Assembly (NCBI GenBank): GCA_050248375.1
Contig: JBFWSL010000019.1
Coordinates: forward strand, 1-25,018
Origin: JAYZVT01 sp050248375
GTDB taxonomy: Bacteria; Pseudomonadota; Alphaproteobacteria; Rhizobiales; Methyloligellaceae
Direction of reading: 5' to 3'
DNA: 25,018 nt
A program made the position numbers and the translations under genes. Of this stretch, positions 15,207 through 23,089 are shown in pieces; position 1 is the first letter of the stretch; every line of letters begins with the position of its first letter. The notes under the pieces were generated by a model, which worked only from the letters and a program-made list of their open reading frames with translations, ran no database searches and was not told where the DNA came from.

Positions 15207-15552
15207 GATACACTACTCACTACTAATGGAAGGCAGATACGCGCCTTCCGGCCTGTTTCCCCGCTGAGGCCTGATGTCGATATTGCGCCATCAGGCCCAG
15301 CCGGATCAATAGATTACTTCGCGTATTGAATGCAGAATCTACGCCGTGGCTGTGACGCGGATGTGACCCGCAAAGGGCATGCATGGGGCCGACGGGGCGA
15401 CTTTGCGGTCTGGCGGCGGGAGGCTCAACCGCCGTTTGGAATTAAGGTAATGACGCTGTTCCGACAGGCCCGGTACAGGTGCAAGGGCGGTTTCGGGATG
15501 CTATGACCGGCTGGTGAGGCGGCTTTCCGGCCGCCGGACGGGAGACAGGACG
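15207..15552. other. 346-nt intergenic region with a hairpin
   Basis: No gene is seen. A 9-bp perfect stem, GGCCTGATG (15268-15276) with CATCAGGCC (15289-15297), has a 12-nt loop and no following T-run, so it is not a standard terminator. The region must contain the promoter(s) for the thiolase operon on the plus strand and the small minus-strand gene, but none can be assigned with confidence. Confidence 0.5.
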
Positions 15553-16743
15553 ATGGCTGGCAAATCCGACCCTGTGGTCATCGCGGCGGCGGCCCGCACG
15601 CCCATGGGCGGTTTTCAGGGTTGCCTTGCCCCCCTTGCAGCGCCTCAGCTCGGGGCCGAGGCCATCCGCGAGGTCCTGGCGCGTACCGGGGTGGAGGGCG
15701 GCGACGTCAGCGAGGTCCTCATGGGCTGTGTGCTGTCGGCCGGGCAGGGGCAGGCGCCCGCCCGGCAGGCCGCGCTGGGGGGCGGCTGCCCTGACAGCGT
15801 GCCCTGCACCACGGTCAACAAGATGTGCGGCTCGGGCATGAAGACCGTGATGATGGCCTTCGACGCCCTGCATGCCCGTCCCGGCGACATCGTCGTCGCG
15901 GGCGGCATGGAAAGCATGACCAATGCGCCCTATCTGCTGCCCAAGGCCCGCGCCGGATTGCGGCTCGGCCACTCGCAGGTGCTCGACCACATGTTCCTGG
16001 ACGGACTTGAGGACGCCTATGACAGGGGCCGCCTCATGGGGACCTATGCCGAGGACACCGCGCAGCACTACCAGTTCACCCGGGAGCAGCAGGACGCCTA
16101 TGCCATCGAGTCCCTGAAGCGTGCCCGCCGCGCCAACGAGGACGGCAGTTTCGATGGCGAGACCGTCGCGGTGGACGTGAAGACCCGCAAGGGCACGCAG
16201 GCGGTGACCCGGGACGAGCAGCCCTTCACCGCCGACCCCGCGAGGATTCCGGCCCTGAAGCCTGCCTTCCGCGAGGGCGGCACGGTGACGCCGGCCAATT
16301 CCAGCTCCATCTCCGACGGAGCGGCCGCCCTGCTGCTCATGCGGGCCTCCACCGCCGAGCAGCGTGGCCTGACGCCGCTCGCCCGTATATCGGGCTGCGC
16401 CACCCATGCCCAGGCGCCCGCCTGGTTCACGACCGCGCCCGTGGGAGCCATGCGCAAGCTGCTGGAGCGGCTTGGCTGGAAGACGGGTGACGTTGGCCTG
16501 TACGAGGTGAACGAGGCTTTCGCCGTTGTCGCCATGGCGGCGATCCGCGATCTCGCCCTCGACCCGGAACGGGTCAACGTCAACGGCGGGGCCTGCGCGT
16601 TGGGTCATCCCATCGGCGCCTCGGGCGCGCGCATCCTGGTTACGCTTCTGGCGGCCATGGAGAAACATGACGAGAAGCGGGGCGTCGCTTCGCTGTGCAT
16701 CGGCGGAGGCGAAGCCACCGCAGTGGCTCTGGAGAGGTTCTGA
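15553..16743 (+). CDS. Acetyl-CoA C-acetyltransferase (thiolase)
   Basis: A 396-residue thiolase that condenses two acetyl-CoA or cleaves acetoacetyl-CoA. All catalytic elements are visible: nucleophile Cys92 in TVNKMCGSGMK, NEAFA, His352 in GGACALGHPIGASGAR, and Cys382 in CIGGGEATA. The length and NKMCGSGMK motif fit a biosynthetic/degradative acetyl-CoA acetyltransferase rather than a beta-oxidation thiolase FadA. In this context it would finish leucine breakdown by processing acetoacetyl-CoA (inference). The ATG at 15553 follows GGGAGACAGGACG. It is first of a tight three-gene operon with the SRPBCC (7 nt gap) and YdcF genes. Confidence 0.93.
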   Translation: MAGKSDPVVIAAAARTPMGGFQGCLAPLAAPQLGAEAIREVLARTGVEGGDVSEVLMGCVLSAGQGQAPARQAALGGGCPDSVPCTTVNKMCGSGMKTVMMAFDALHARPGDIVVAGGMESMTNAPYLLPKARAGLRLGHSQVLDHMFLDGLEDAYDRGRLMGTYAEDTAQHYQFTREQQDAYAIESLKRARRANEDGSFDGETVAVDVKTRKGTQAVTRDEQPFTADPARIPALKPAFREGGTVTPANSSSISDGAAALLLMRASTAEQRGLTPLARISGCATHAQAPAWFTTAPVGAMRKLLERLGWKTGDVGLYEVNEAFAVVAMAAIRDLALDPERVNVNGGACALGHPIGASGARILVTLLAAMEKHDEKRGVASLCIGGGEATAVALERF

Positions 16744-16750
16744 GGTTCCG

Positions 16751-17197
16751 ATGAAGACCGTGCATACCGAAATCGGCGTCATGGCGCCTGCCGATGTCGT
16801 CTGGGCGACCCTCACCGACTTCGCCTCCTGGGAGAAGTGGAACCCGATCATCAAGGTCAGCGGCCGGCTCGCCCCGGGCGAGCGCCTCAGTGTCACCGTC
16901 GCGCCTCCCGGCCAGAAGCCGAGGACGCTGGTCACCCGGATCGTGAAACTGGAAGAGGGCAGGGAATTCCGGTGGTCGGGAGGACTGCCGGTCCCCGGCA
17001 TCTTCAACGGCGAGCATGGCTTCCGGGTTGTACCCGAGGATACCGGCCGTTGCCGCTTCGAGCAGTTCGAGACCTTCAGCGGCCTCATGGCGGGCTCCTT
17101 TCTGGCCCGTAACGGTAAGGCCATGGAGACGGGCTTCACGGCCATGAACCGCATGCTGAAGCGCGAGGCCGAGCGCCGCGCCCGCGAGAGCGCCTGA
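16751..17197 (+). CDS. SRPBCC (START-like) domain protein
   Basis: A 148-residue protein with the helix-grip SRPBCC fold. It has an N-terminal strand TEIGVMAPADVVWATLTDFASWEKWNPII (the W..W.P pattern typical of polyketide cyclase/dehydrase-like members), a central antiparallel sheet, and a long C-terminal helix MNRMLKREAERRARESA. Such proteins bind hydrophobic ligands, but the ligand here cannot be predicted. It is tightly linked between the thiolase and the YdcF gene, so they are co-expressed. No signal peptide. Confidence 0.85.
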   Translation: MKTVHTEIGVMAPADVVWATLTDFASWEKWNPIIKVSGRLAPGERLSVTVAPPGQKPRTLVTRIVKLEEGREFRWSGGLPVPGIFNGEHGFRVVPEDTGRCRFEQFETFSGLMAGSFLARNGKAMETGFTAMNRMLKREAERRARESA

Positions 17198-17212
17198 CAC
17201 CCGCGGGGCCCG

Positions 17213-18010
17213 ATGTTTTTCTATGTCGCCAAGATCGGCTGGTTCCTGGCCCAGCCGTCGAACCTTCTCGGACTGATGCTCGTCCTCGGTACCCTGCTGC
17301 TGTGGACAGGCTGGGCGCGCACGGGCCGCCGTCTGGTGGCGCTGTCGGCGGTGCTCTACATGGCCCTCGGCCTGTCACCCCTTGGCCATGCCCTCGTCCT
17401 GCCGCTGGAGGACCGCTTTCCAAGGCCAAGGCTCGACGATGCCGATCCGCCGGATGGCATCATCCTCCTTGGCGGCGCGCAGGACATGCTGGTCAGCGCG
17501 GCGCGGAATGCACCCTCAACGAACGAGGCTGGCGAGCGCTACATCGAGACCATGATGCTCGCGCGCCGGTTTCCGGACGCCCGCGTTGTCTTCAGTGGCG
17601 GCGCCGCGACGCTGGTCTACGAGGCTGGCACGGAATCCTCGGGCGCGCGGCAGGTGCTGGAGGGCATGGGGCTCGAGCCGGGAAGACTGGAAACCGAGGC
17701 GAAGTCCCGCGACACCTGGGAGAACGCCAGGTTCACCCATGGGATGATCAGGCCAGAGCCCGGCTCGAAATGGCTGCTTGTCACCAGCGCCAGCCATATG
17801 CCCCGCGCCATGGGTAGCTTCCGCAAGGCCGGTTTCGAAGTCATCCCCTGGCCGGTGGACTACCGCACCCGCGGAGGCGAGGACCTGGCACGGTTCTTTT
17901 CCCGGCCCTCCGAAGGGCTGAGGCGCATCGACTGGGCCGTGCGGGAATGGGCCGGGCTGCTGGTCTACCGGCTCGCCGGGCGCTCTGACGCCTTTTTCCC
18001 GGCTCCCTGA
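17213..18010 (+). CDS. YdcF family (DUF218) membrane-anchored protein
   Basis: A 265-residue protein with two N-terminal membrane segments (about 14-31 and 40-60) followed by a DUF218 Rossmann-like domain. Domain features are DGIILLGGAQDM (about 81-92), ARVVFSGGAA, the conserved SRDTWENARF (about 165-174) and LLVTSASHMPRAMGSFRKAGFEVIPWPVDY. Related ElyC/SanA/YdcF proteins act in envelope or peptidoglycan-precursor maintenance. Function here is not proven. It is third in the thiolase operon, an odd companion for a metabolic enzyme. Confidence 0.88.
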   Translation: MFFYVAKIGWFLAQPSNLLGLMLVLGTLLLWTGWARTGRRLVALSAVLYMALGLSPLGHALVLPLEDRFPRPRLDDADPPDGIILLGGAQDMLVSAARNAPSTNEAGERYIETMMLARRFPDARVVFSGGAATLVYEAGTESSGARQVLEGMGLEPGRLETEAKSRDTWENARFTHGMIRPEPGSKWLLVTSASHMPRAMGSFRKAGFEVIPWPVDYRTRGGEDLARFFSRPSEGLRRIDWAVREWAGLLVYRLAGRSDAFFPAP

Positions 18011-18099
18011 AGGGACCTTCTCCGCCTTTGTCGAGGCTGTTTCGCCTGTCCTCATGGCCAGTCGAATGCATAGAATGTGTGCGTATAGGACAAAAGTAG

Positions 18100-18105
18100 T
18101 ATAAT
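18100..18105 (+). promoter_or_regulatory. Consensus -10 element in an AT-rich island
   Basis: A perfect TATAAT at 18100-18105 lies in a distinctly AT-rich stretch (about 18066-18125), rare in this GC-rich window. No good -35 is seen 16-18 nt upstream. It would drive the 34-residue miniprotein gene about 100 nt downstream. Confidence 0.4.
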
Positions 18106-18205
18106 CTTTAGTTGTAGGAGATTCGTCTCATACGCGCGGTTCTTCAAGTCGCGGGTCCACCGCGCGCCAGGAACAAGGGCTCGTGCAAGGGAGAGGAGAC
18201 ACCCC

Positions 18206-18310
18206 ATGACGACGAAGCACAGCGAAGACACCGGCACCCAGCTCATGCTGTGGGTTGTCGGCGTGATTGGCGCGGCGGTGTTGATCGCGTGGTATTTCGG
18301 CGCCTTCTGA
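18206..18310 (+). CDS. 34-residue single-pass membrane miniprotein
   Basis: A short open frame starting at ATG 18206 and ending TGA 18308-18310. It has a polar N-terminus (MTTKHSEDTGTQ) and one hydrophobic helix (LMLWVVGVIGAAVLIAWYFGAF), very like a small inner-membrane protein. It is preceded by a strong ribosome binding site, GAGAGGAGAC (18191-18200), and about 100 nt upstream by the TATAAT box. No homologue was recognised. Genes this short are usually missed, but the RBS, the clean hydrophobic segment and the 195-nt leader make it credible. It lies about 200 nt before the rhodanese gene. Confidence 0.68.
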   Translation: MTTKHSEDTGTQLMLWVVGVIGAAVLIAWYFGAF

Positions 18311-18508
18311 CAAAGCTTTGGAGCGTACGGTCCGGATGACGGCCTGACGGTCCGGGCCGGATTGTCGTGCGCGAGTATCGGGAGACGGCGCGTCCCCCCA
18401 CGGCCGGGCGCGCCGTTTCCATGTGGACCGCGCCACCTTGGACGCTTTCTCGGGCAGCCGGACTTGGCTATGACCTTGTGGCGGACAACGCCAGCGGAGG
18501 AAGCGACG

Positions 18509-18907
18509 ATGGCTCAGGAGATCAGGATCGGCATCAAGCAACTCGTCGAGGATGCTCGCAAGGAAATCGAGGAAATCGAGGCCGATGCGGCCCTGGGGCT
18601 CGTGGAGGACGACAGCGTCGTCATCGTCGACCTGCGCGACGTCCGCGAGCTCAAGCGCGAAGGCAAGATTCCGGGCGCCTTCCATTGTCCTCGCGGCATG
18701 CTCGAATTCTGGGTCGATCCCGCCAGCCCCTATCACAAGCCCGTTTTCGCCGAAGACAAGAAGTTCGTTTTCCACTGCGCTTCCGGCTGGCGTTCCGCGC
18801 TTGCCACGCAGATCGTTCAGAAGATGGGCCTGAAACCCGTCGCCCATATCGCCGGCGGCTTCACCGCCTGGAAGAAGGCGGGCGGTCCCGTGGAGATGCC
18901 AGAATAG
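18509..18907 (+). CDS. Rhodanese-like domain protein
   Basis: A 132-residue single-domain rhodanese. It has an N-terminal helical extension rich in Glu (VEDARKEIEEIEADAA, about 13-28), the strand VVIVDLRDVRELKREGKIPGAFHCPRG (about 37-63), and the active-site loop FHCASGWRSALAT with catalytic Cys90. It would handle persulfide sulfur in the cytoplasm, with the specific acceptor unknown. GGAGGAAG precedes the ATG at 18509. The upstream in-frame extension has no rhodanese similarity and was excluded. The stop is 7 nt from the convergent patatin gene. Confidence 0.9.
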   Translation: MAQEIRIGIKQLVEDARKEIEEIEADAALGLVEDDSVVIVDLRDVRELKREGKIPGAFHCPRGMLEFWVDPASPYHKPVFAEDKKFVFHCASGWRSALATQIVQKMGLKPVAHIAGGFTAWKKAGGPVEMPE

Positions 18908-18914
18908 CTTGATA

Positions 18915-20648
18915 TCAGGCGGTGGTGGCCCGGCGCGGCCGCGACAGCGCCGACGCGTGCTCGGACAGCACCGCGGCGGTGTGCTCGTAGCCGATGGTGA
19001 CCGCCTGGTCGAAGGCCAGCCAGTCGCGGATGTCGATGTCGCCGAGAGGCGGCTGCACCACGAGGTCGGCGATGCGGCTCTGGCGCTGGATCTCCGACTC
19101 GCCCGAGACGGTTCCCGATCGCATGAGAATGCTGACGATGGGCGGCCGCCGCAGGCGGTCCAGCCAGTTGCCGTGCCGGGTGAGCTGGACCATTTCCGGC
19201 GTCAGCGCCCGGTCTCGCGCCACGTCCACCGCGACGATGGGGCCGCGGTGCAGACTGCGCATGATGTCCACCGGAAGGTTGTTGATCACGGCTCCGTCCA
19301 CCAGCACGCTCTTGTGCATGACCTTGGGCGGCAGCACGCCCGGCAGGGCGATGCTTGCCCTGAGCGCCTGGCGCACCTTGTCGCGTTTGTGCACGAACAC
19401 GGTTGCGTCGCTGAGATTGGCGGACACGCAGTAGAAGGGCAGCCACGTGTCGGAGATGCGCGTCTCCCGGAAGTAATCCTTCAGCAGCCGCTCCACCTTG
19501 CGCCCGCGCACCAGCGAGATGAGCGGCAGGGTCAGGTCCGAGAGCGGATTGCTGGTGACGAAAGCCTCCTGTACCCGCATGTGCAGCTCGTCGAGCGTCC
19601 AGCCGCAGGCGAGCCCGGCGCCGACGATGGCGCCCATGCTGACGCCGCCGATGAAGTCGATCGGCAATCCGCTTTCCACGATGGCCTGCAGCGCGCCGAT
19701 ATGGGCGTAGGCACGCGCTCCGCCGCCCGACAGCACCACGCCGAGCGCCCGGCCGCCGATCACCCGCGCCAGCCGCGCCCAGTCCTTGCTGTCGTCCTGC
19801 CTGATGTGGAAATGCCGGTTGACCGGCATGAGTTCCAGCCAGGCGTCGGTACGCGAGGGCGCGGAGCCCGGCTTGTCATGGAGCAGGACGAGATCGAGAA
19901 GCTGGTGGTCCGCGCGCTGCTGCAGCATGTCCTGCGGCAGCGACGTCATCGCGGCTTCGCCCGCCCGGGCCAGCACGAGGATACGGTCGGCCTGCCGGGT
20001 GCAGAGGCGCATCCAGGCCTCGTCCTCGCCCGCCGGGCATCCGCAAAGCAGCACATGGTCGTTTGTCGCTTCCAGCTCCGCGAACCATCCCGAGGGATTT
20101 TTCGCGGCTTCGCGGCCGGCCACGCAGACCCTTGCGCCGTGGGAGCGCAGCAGTTCGGCCAGCCGCTCGGCGATCGGTACGGTGTCCAGGCCGTCGACCG
20201 CGGGAATCAGCGCCGCCGTGCGTGGCTCGATGCGCCGGCCGACGCCGCGCGACACCTGGCGCAGACGGTGGACGAGGATGCGGTTGATGCCGGCCATCAG
20301 TTCCGGCTCCTGCTTCTGGAGCAGGTCGAAGCGCGACTTGGTGAGCCGGAGCAGCTCGCTGTCGCGCAGGGCCGTCACGGTGGCGGAGCGGCGCGAATCC
20401 GACAGCACCGCCATTTCGCCGACCGTCTCGCCCGCCTCGATCAGGGCGATGAGCTGGCGCTCGCCGCCGGGCCCCGTAATGTAGACGCCGAGCGAGCCGG
20501 CGACCACCAGATAGAGCGCGTCCGCCGCAGCGCCCTGGCGGAACAGCGTGTGGCCCGCCGGCAGGGACAGCTTCTCGGTCTGCCGTTCCAGGGCCTCGCG
20601 CGCCTTGGGCCCCAGCGCCTGGAGCAGGTCTAGCGGATTGACGGCCAT
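18915..20648 (-). CDS. Patatin-like phospholipase with N-terminal cyclic-nucleotide-binding domain (NTE-like)
   Basis: A 577-residue protein. The cNMP-binding domain occupies about residues 10-130 (TLFRQGAAADALYLVVAGSLGVYI, then GEMAVLSDSRRSATVTA with the Glu78 and Arg/Ala/Thr of the phosphate-binding cassette). A Rossmann-like middle region (about 140-290) follows. The patatin domain (about 300-500) has oxyanion loop LSGGGARAYAHIG, nucleophile Ser337 in GGVSMGA and Asp451 in DGA, so the Ser-Asp dyad is intact. It resembles bacterial NTE/RssA-type lysophospholipases, and cyclic nucleotides may regulate it (family inference). It is divergent from the MgtC-type gene. Confidence 0.92.
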   Translation of the reverse strand: MAVNPLDLLQALGPKAREALERQTEKLSLPAGHTLFRQGAAADALYLVVAGSLGVYITGPGGERQLIALIEAGETVGEMAVLSDSRRSATVTALRDSELLRLTKSRFDLLQKQEPELMAGINRILVHRLRQVSRGVGRRIEPRTAALIPAVDGLDTVPIAERLAELLRSHGARVCVAGREAAKNPSGWFAELEATNDHVLLCGCPAGEDEAWMRLCTRQADRILVLARAGEAAMTSLPQDMLQQRADHQLLDLVLLHDKPGSAPSRTDAWLELMPVNRHFHIRQDDSKDWARLARVIGGRALGVVLSGGGARAYAHIGALQAIVESGLPIDFIGGVSMGAIVGAGLACGWTLDELHMRVQEAFVTSNPLSDLTLPLISLVRGRKVERLLKDYFRETRISDTWLPFYCVSANLSDATVFVHKRDKVRQALRASIALPGVLPPKVMHKSVLVDGAVINNLPVDIMRSLHRGPIVAVDVARDRALTPEMVQLTRHGNWLDRLRRPPIVSILMRSGTVSGESEIQRQSRIADLVVQPPLGDIDIRDWLAFDQAVTIGYEHTAAVLSEHASALSRPRRATTA

Positions 20649-20773
20649 GGACGAGTTGTTCCTCCCCGCCAGCCGGCTCTCATGCGAATCGGAACCGGGC
20701 TGCCGCTCGCGACTTTACTTCAAGACGCGCCTTTTGTGCCCGTCCATATCGAAGGGGTTGCGAGGAGGACCGC

Positions 20774-21295
20774 GTGGCCGACACCATGTTCAACCTGCCG
20801 GGCGAGGGCTTCGGCTACGGGGCCTTGGCGCTGCGGCTGGGGGCCGCCCTGCTGATGGGCGCGCTGCTGGGAATAGACCGTCAGCTCAAGGCCAAGCCCA
20901 TGGGCTGGAGGACCTATATGCTGGTTTCGGTCGGCTCCGCCGCCTACACCATCCTGGTTTTCCAGGTGCTGGCCGTATCGATCGAGGAATCCGACCGTGT
21001 CATGCTGGATCCCAGCCGTTTGGTGGAAGGGTTGATCGGGGGCATAGGTTTCCTGGGCGCCGGCGCCATCATAGGGGAGCGCCGCGACCGGGCCGGCAAC
21101 ATCCTGGGTGGGGCGACCGGGGCCTCCATCTGGGTCTGCGGCGCCATTGGCGTCGCCTGCGGACTGGGAGAATATCTGGTAGGATTCGCCATCACGTTCG
21201 CTTCCCTGCTGGTCCTCGGCCTGACCGAGATCCTGGAGCGGATGCTGGGCTGGCGCGAGGGCTTCGTGGAAGAGCGCCACAGACGGAAGAAATAG
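20774..21295 (+). CDS. MgtC/SapB family membrane protein
   Basis: A 173-residue inner-membrane protein with about four to five hydrophobic segments. Family motifs are GALLGIDRQLKAKPMGWRTYMLVSVGSA (about 30-57), RLVEGLIGGIGFLGAGAII and RDRAGNILGGATGASIWVCGAIGVACGLGEY. It is the short form without the C-terminal ACT-like domain of Salmonella MgtC. Its role (Mg2+ adaptation or other) is not clear. The GTG at 20774 has a near-perfect GAGGAGGA site (20762-20769); an ATG at 20786 is the alternative. It lies 36 nt upstream of mccB and may be co-transcribed with it. Confidence 0.88.
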   Translation: MADTMFNLPGEGFGYGALALRLGAALLMGALLGIDRQLKAKPMGWRTYMLVSVGSAAYTILVFQVLAVSIEESDRVMLDPSRLVEGLIGGIGFLGAGAIIGERRDRAGNILGGATGASIWVCGAIGVACGLGEYLVGFAITFASLLVLGLTEILERMLGWREGFVEERHRRKK

Positions 21296-21301
21296 TCATG
21301 G

Positions 21302-21324
21302 CCGGTGCGCCGGCCGCGCACCGG
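21302..21324 (+). repeat. GC-rich hairpin just before mccB
   Basis: An 8-bp perfect stem, CCGGTGCG with CGCACCGG, and a 7-nt loop sit between the MgtC-type stop and the mccB ribosome binding site. There is no T-run, so it is not a classical terminator. It could affect message stability or translation. Confidence 0.5.
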
Positions 21325-21331
21325 TGAGGGG

Positions 21332-22939
21332 ATGGGCAAGATCGTTTCCGCAGTCACCGCGGGCTCCGCGGAGTTCCGCGAGAACGCCGCCGCCATGCAG
21401 GCGCTGGTGGAAGACCTCGCCAGGCGTCGCTCCGAGGCCGCCGAGGGCGGCCCGGCGAAGGCGCGTGAGCGTCATGTCAAACGTGGCAAGCTGCTGCCGC
21501 GCGAGCGGGTCATGCGGCTGATCGATCCGGGCTCGCCCTTCCTCGAGCTGTCCCAGCTCGCCGCCAACGGCATGTATGACGACGCCATTCACGGGGCGGG
21601 CCTCATCACCGGCATTGGCCGCGTGGAGGGCCGGGAATGCATGGTGGTCTGCAACGACGCCACCATCAAGGGCGGCACCTATTTCCCCATGACCGTGAAG
21701 AAGCATCTGCGCGCCCAGGAGGTCGCGCGCGAGAACCGGCTGCCCTGTATCTATCTGGTGGACTCCGGCGGGGCCAACCTGCCGCACCAGACCGAGGTGT
21801 TCCCCGACCGGGAGCATTTCGGCCGCATCTTCTATAACCAGGCCACCATGTCGGCGCTGGGCATCCCCCAGATCGCCGTGGTGATGGGCTCCTGCACGGC
21901 CGGAGGCGCGTATGTCCCCGCCATGTCCGACGAGACCGTCATCGTGAAAGGGCAGGGGACCATCTTCCTCGGCGGCCCCCCTCTGGTGAAGGCGGCGACC
22001 GGCGAGACGGTGAGCGCCGAGGAACTGGGCGGGGCGGACGTGCATGCGCGCAAGTCAGGCGTCGCGGATCACATGGCCGCGGACGACGCCCACGCGCTTG
22101 AGATTGCCCGCTCGATCGTCGCCACCCTGCGCCCGCCGCGCATGGGCGGCGTGCCCTTGCGCAATGCCGAGCCGCCGCTCTATTCCCCTGACGAGCTCGG
22201 CGGCGTGGTGCCGAGGTCGCTGGCCACCCAGTACGACGTGCGCGAGGTCATCGCGCGGCTGGTGGATGGCTCCGTGCTCGACGAGTTCAAGGCGCTCTAC
22301 GCCACCACCATCGTCACCGGCTTCGCCCATATCGAGGGCGTGCCGGTGGGCATCGTCGCCAACAACGGCATCCTCTATTCCGAGAGCGCGCTGAAGGCCG
22401 CCCACTTCATCGAGCTCGCCTGCCAGCGCCGCGTGCCGCTGCTGTTCCTGCAGAACATCGCCGGCTTCATGGTGGGGCGCGAGGTGGAGGCGGGCGGCAT
22501 CGCCCGCGACGGCGCCAAGATGGTCTCCGCCGTCGCCAACGCCGCGGTGCCCAAGATCACCGTCATCATCGGCGGCTCCTATGGCGCGGGCAACTACGCC
22601 ATGTGCGGCCGCGCCTACGGCCCCCGCTTCCTCTTCGCCTGGCCCAACGCGCGCATATCGGTCATGGGCGGCGAGCAGGCGGCCTCCGTTCTGGCCACGG
22701 TGAAGCGCGACAACATCGAGGCGGAAGGCGGCAACTGGCCGGCGGACGAGGAGGAAGCGTTCAGGCAGCCGATCCGCGCCCGCTTCGAGAAGGAGGGCGA
22801 TCCGTATTACGCCACCGCGCGGCTGTGGGACGACGGCATCATCACCCCCGCGGAGACCCGGCGCGTGCTGGGCCTCGCCTTCGCGGCGAGCCTCAACGCT
22901 CCGGTGCGGGGCACGCGGTTCGGGGTCTGGAGGATGTGA
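21332..22939 (+). CDS. mccB: Methylcrotonyl-CoA carboxylase beta (carboxyltransferase) subunit
   Basis: A 535-residue carboxyltransferase that carboxylates 3-methylcrotonyl-CoA to 3-methylglutaconyl-CoA in leucine degradation. Subfamily features are VKRGKLLPRERVMRLIDPGSPFLELSQLA (about 49-77), the TIKGGTYFPMTVKKHLRAQE segment, IYLVDSGGANLPHQTEVFPD, VMGSCTAGGAYVPAMSDE, LFLQNIAGFMVG, IGGSYGAGNYAMCGRAY and a C-terminal tryptophan-containing GVWRM. These match MccB rather than PccB. The ATG at 21332 follows GAGGGG. The biotin-carrying alpha subunit (mccA) is not in this window. Confidence 0.92.
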   Translation: MGKIVSAVTAGSAEFRENAAAMQALVEDLARRRSEAAEGGPAKARERHVKRGKLLPRERVMRLIDPGSPFLELSQLAANGMYDDAIHGAGLITGIGRVEGRECMVVCNDATIKGGTYFPMTVKKHLRAQEVARENRLPCIYLVDSGGANLPHQTEVFPDREHFGRIFYNQATMSALGIPQIAVVMGSCTAGGAYVPAMSDETVIVKGQGTIFLGGPPLVKAATGETVSAEELGGADVHARKSGVADHMAADDAHALEIARSIVATLRPPRMGGVPLRNAEPPLYSPDELGGVVPRSLATQYDVREVIARLVDGSVLDEFKALYATTIVTGFAHIEGVPVGIVANNGILYSESALKAAHFIELACQRRVPLLFLQNIAGFMVGREVEAGGIARDGAKMVSAVANAAVPKITVIIGGSYGAGNYAMCGRAYGPRFLFAWPNARISVMGGEQAASVLATVKRDNIEAEGGNWPADEEEAFRQPIRARFEKEGDPYYATARLWDDGIITPAETRRVLGLAFAASLNAPVRGTRFGVWRM

Positions 22940-23004
22940 GTCTCTTCGAGACACCGGCTTTCGGCGGGACGAAGATTAGGGCAAAAAACGGGAGTCCAAA
23001 CTCC

Positions 23005-23030
23005 GTCATTCCCGCCTTCGCGGGAATGAC
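23005..23030. repeat. Perfect 26-bp palindromic repeat
   Basis: An 11-bp perfect stem (GTCATTCCCGC / GCGGGAATGAC) with a CTTC loop, of a repeat type that recurs in proteobacterial intergenic DNA. A partial copy lies at 1416-1437. It may serve as a transcription or mRNA 3'-end element after mccB. Confidence 0.85.
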
Positions 23031-23089
23031 GAGTGAGATGCAGCGTAACAGCAAATTACAAACCTGATAGTTCGATGCGCAGCAGAACA

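Noticed and set aside
18052..18246. Minus-strand 64-codon frame with hydrophobic segment opposite the 34-residue gene
   Set aside because: It has no ribosome binding site and runs antisense to the stronger small-gene candidate, across the AT-rich promoter region.
18909..20633. Long open frame (574 codons) on the plus strand opposite the patatin gene
   Set aside because: It is the antisense shadow of a clearly recognised patatin/cNMP protein in high-GC DNA. Its composition (His, Gln, Arg, Ala-rich) and lack of motifs show it is not coding.
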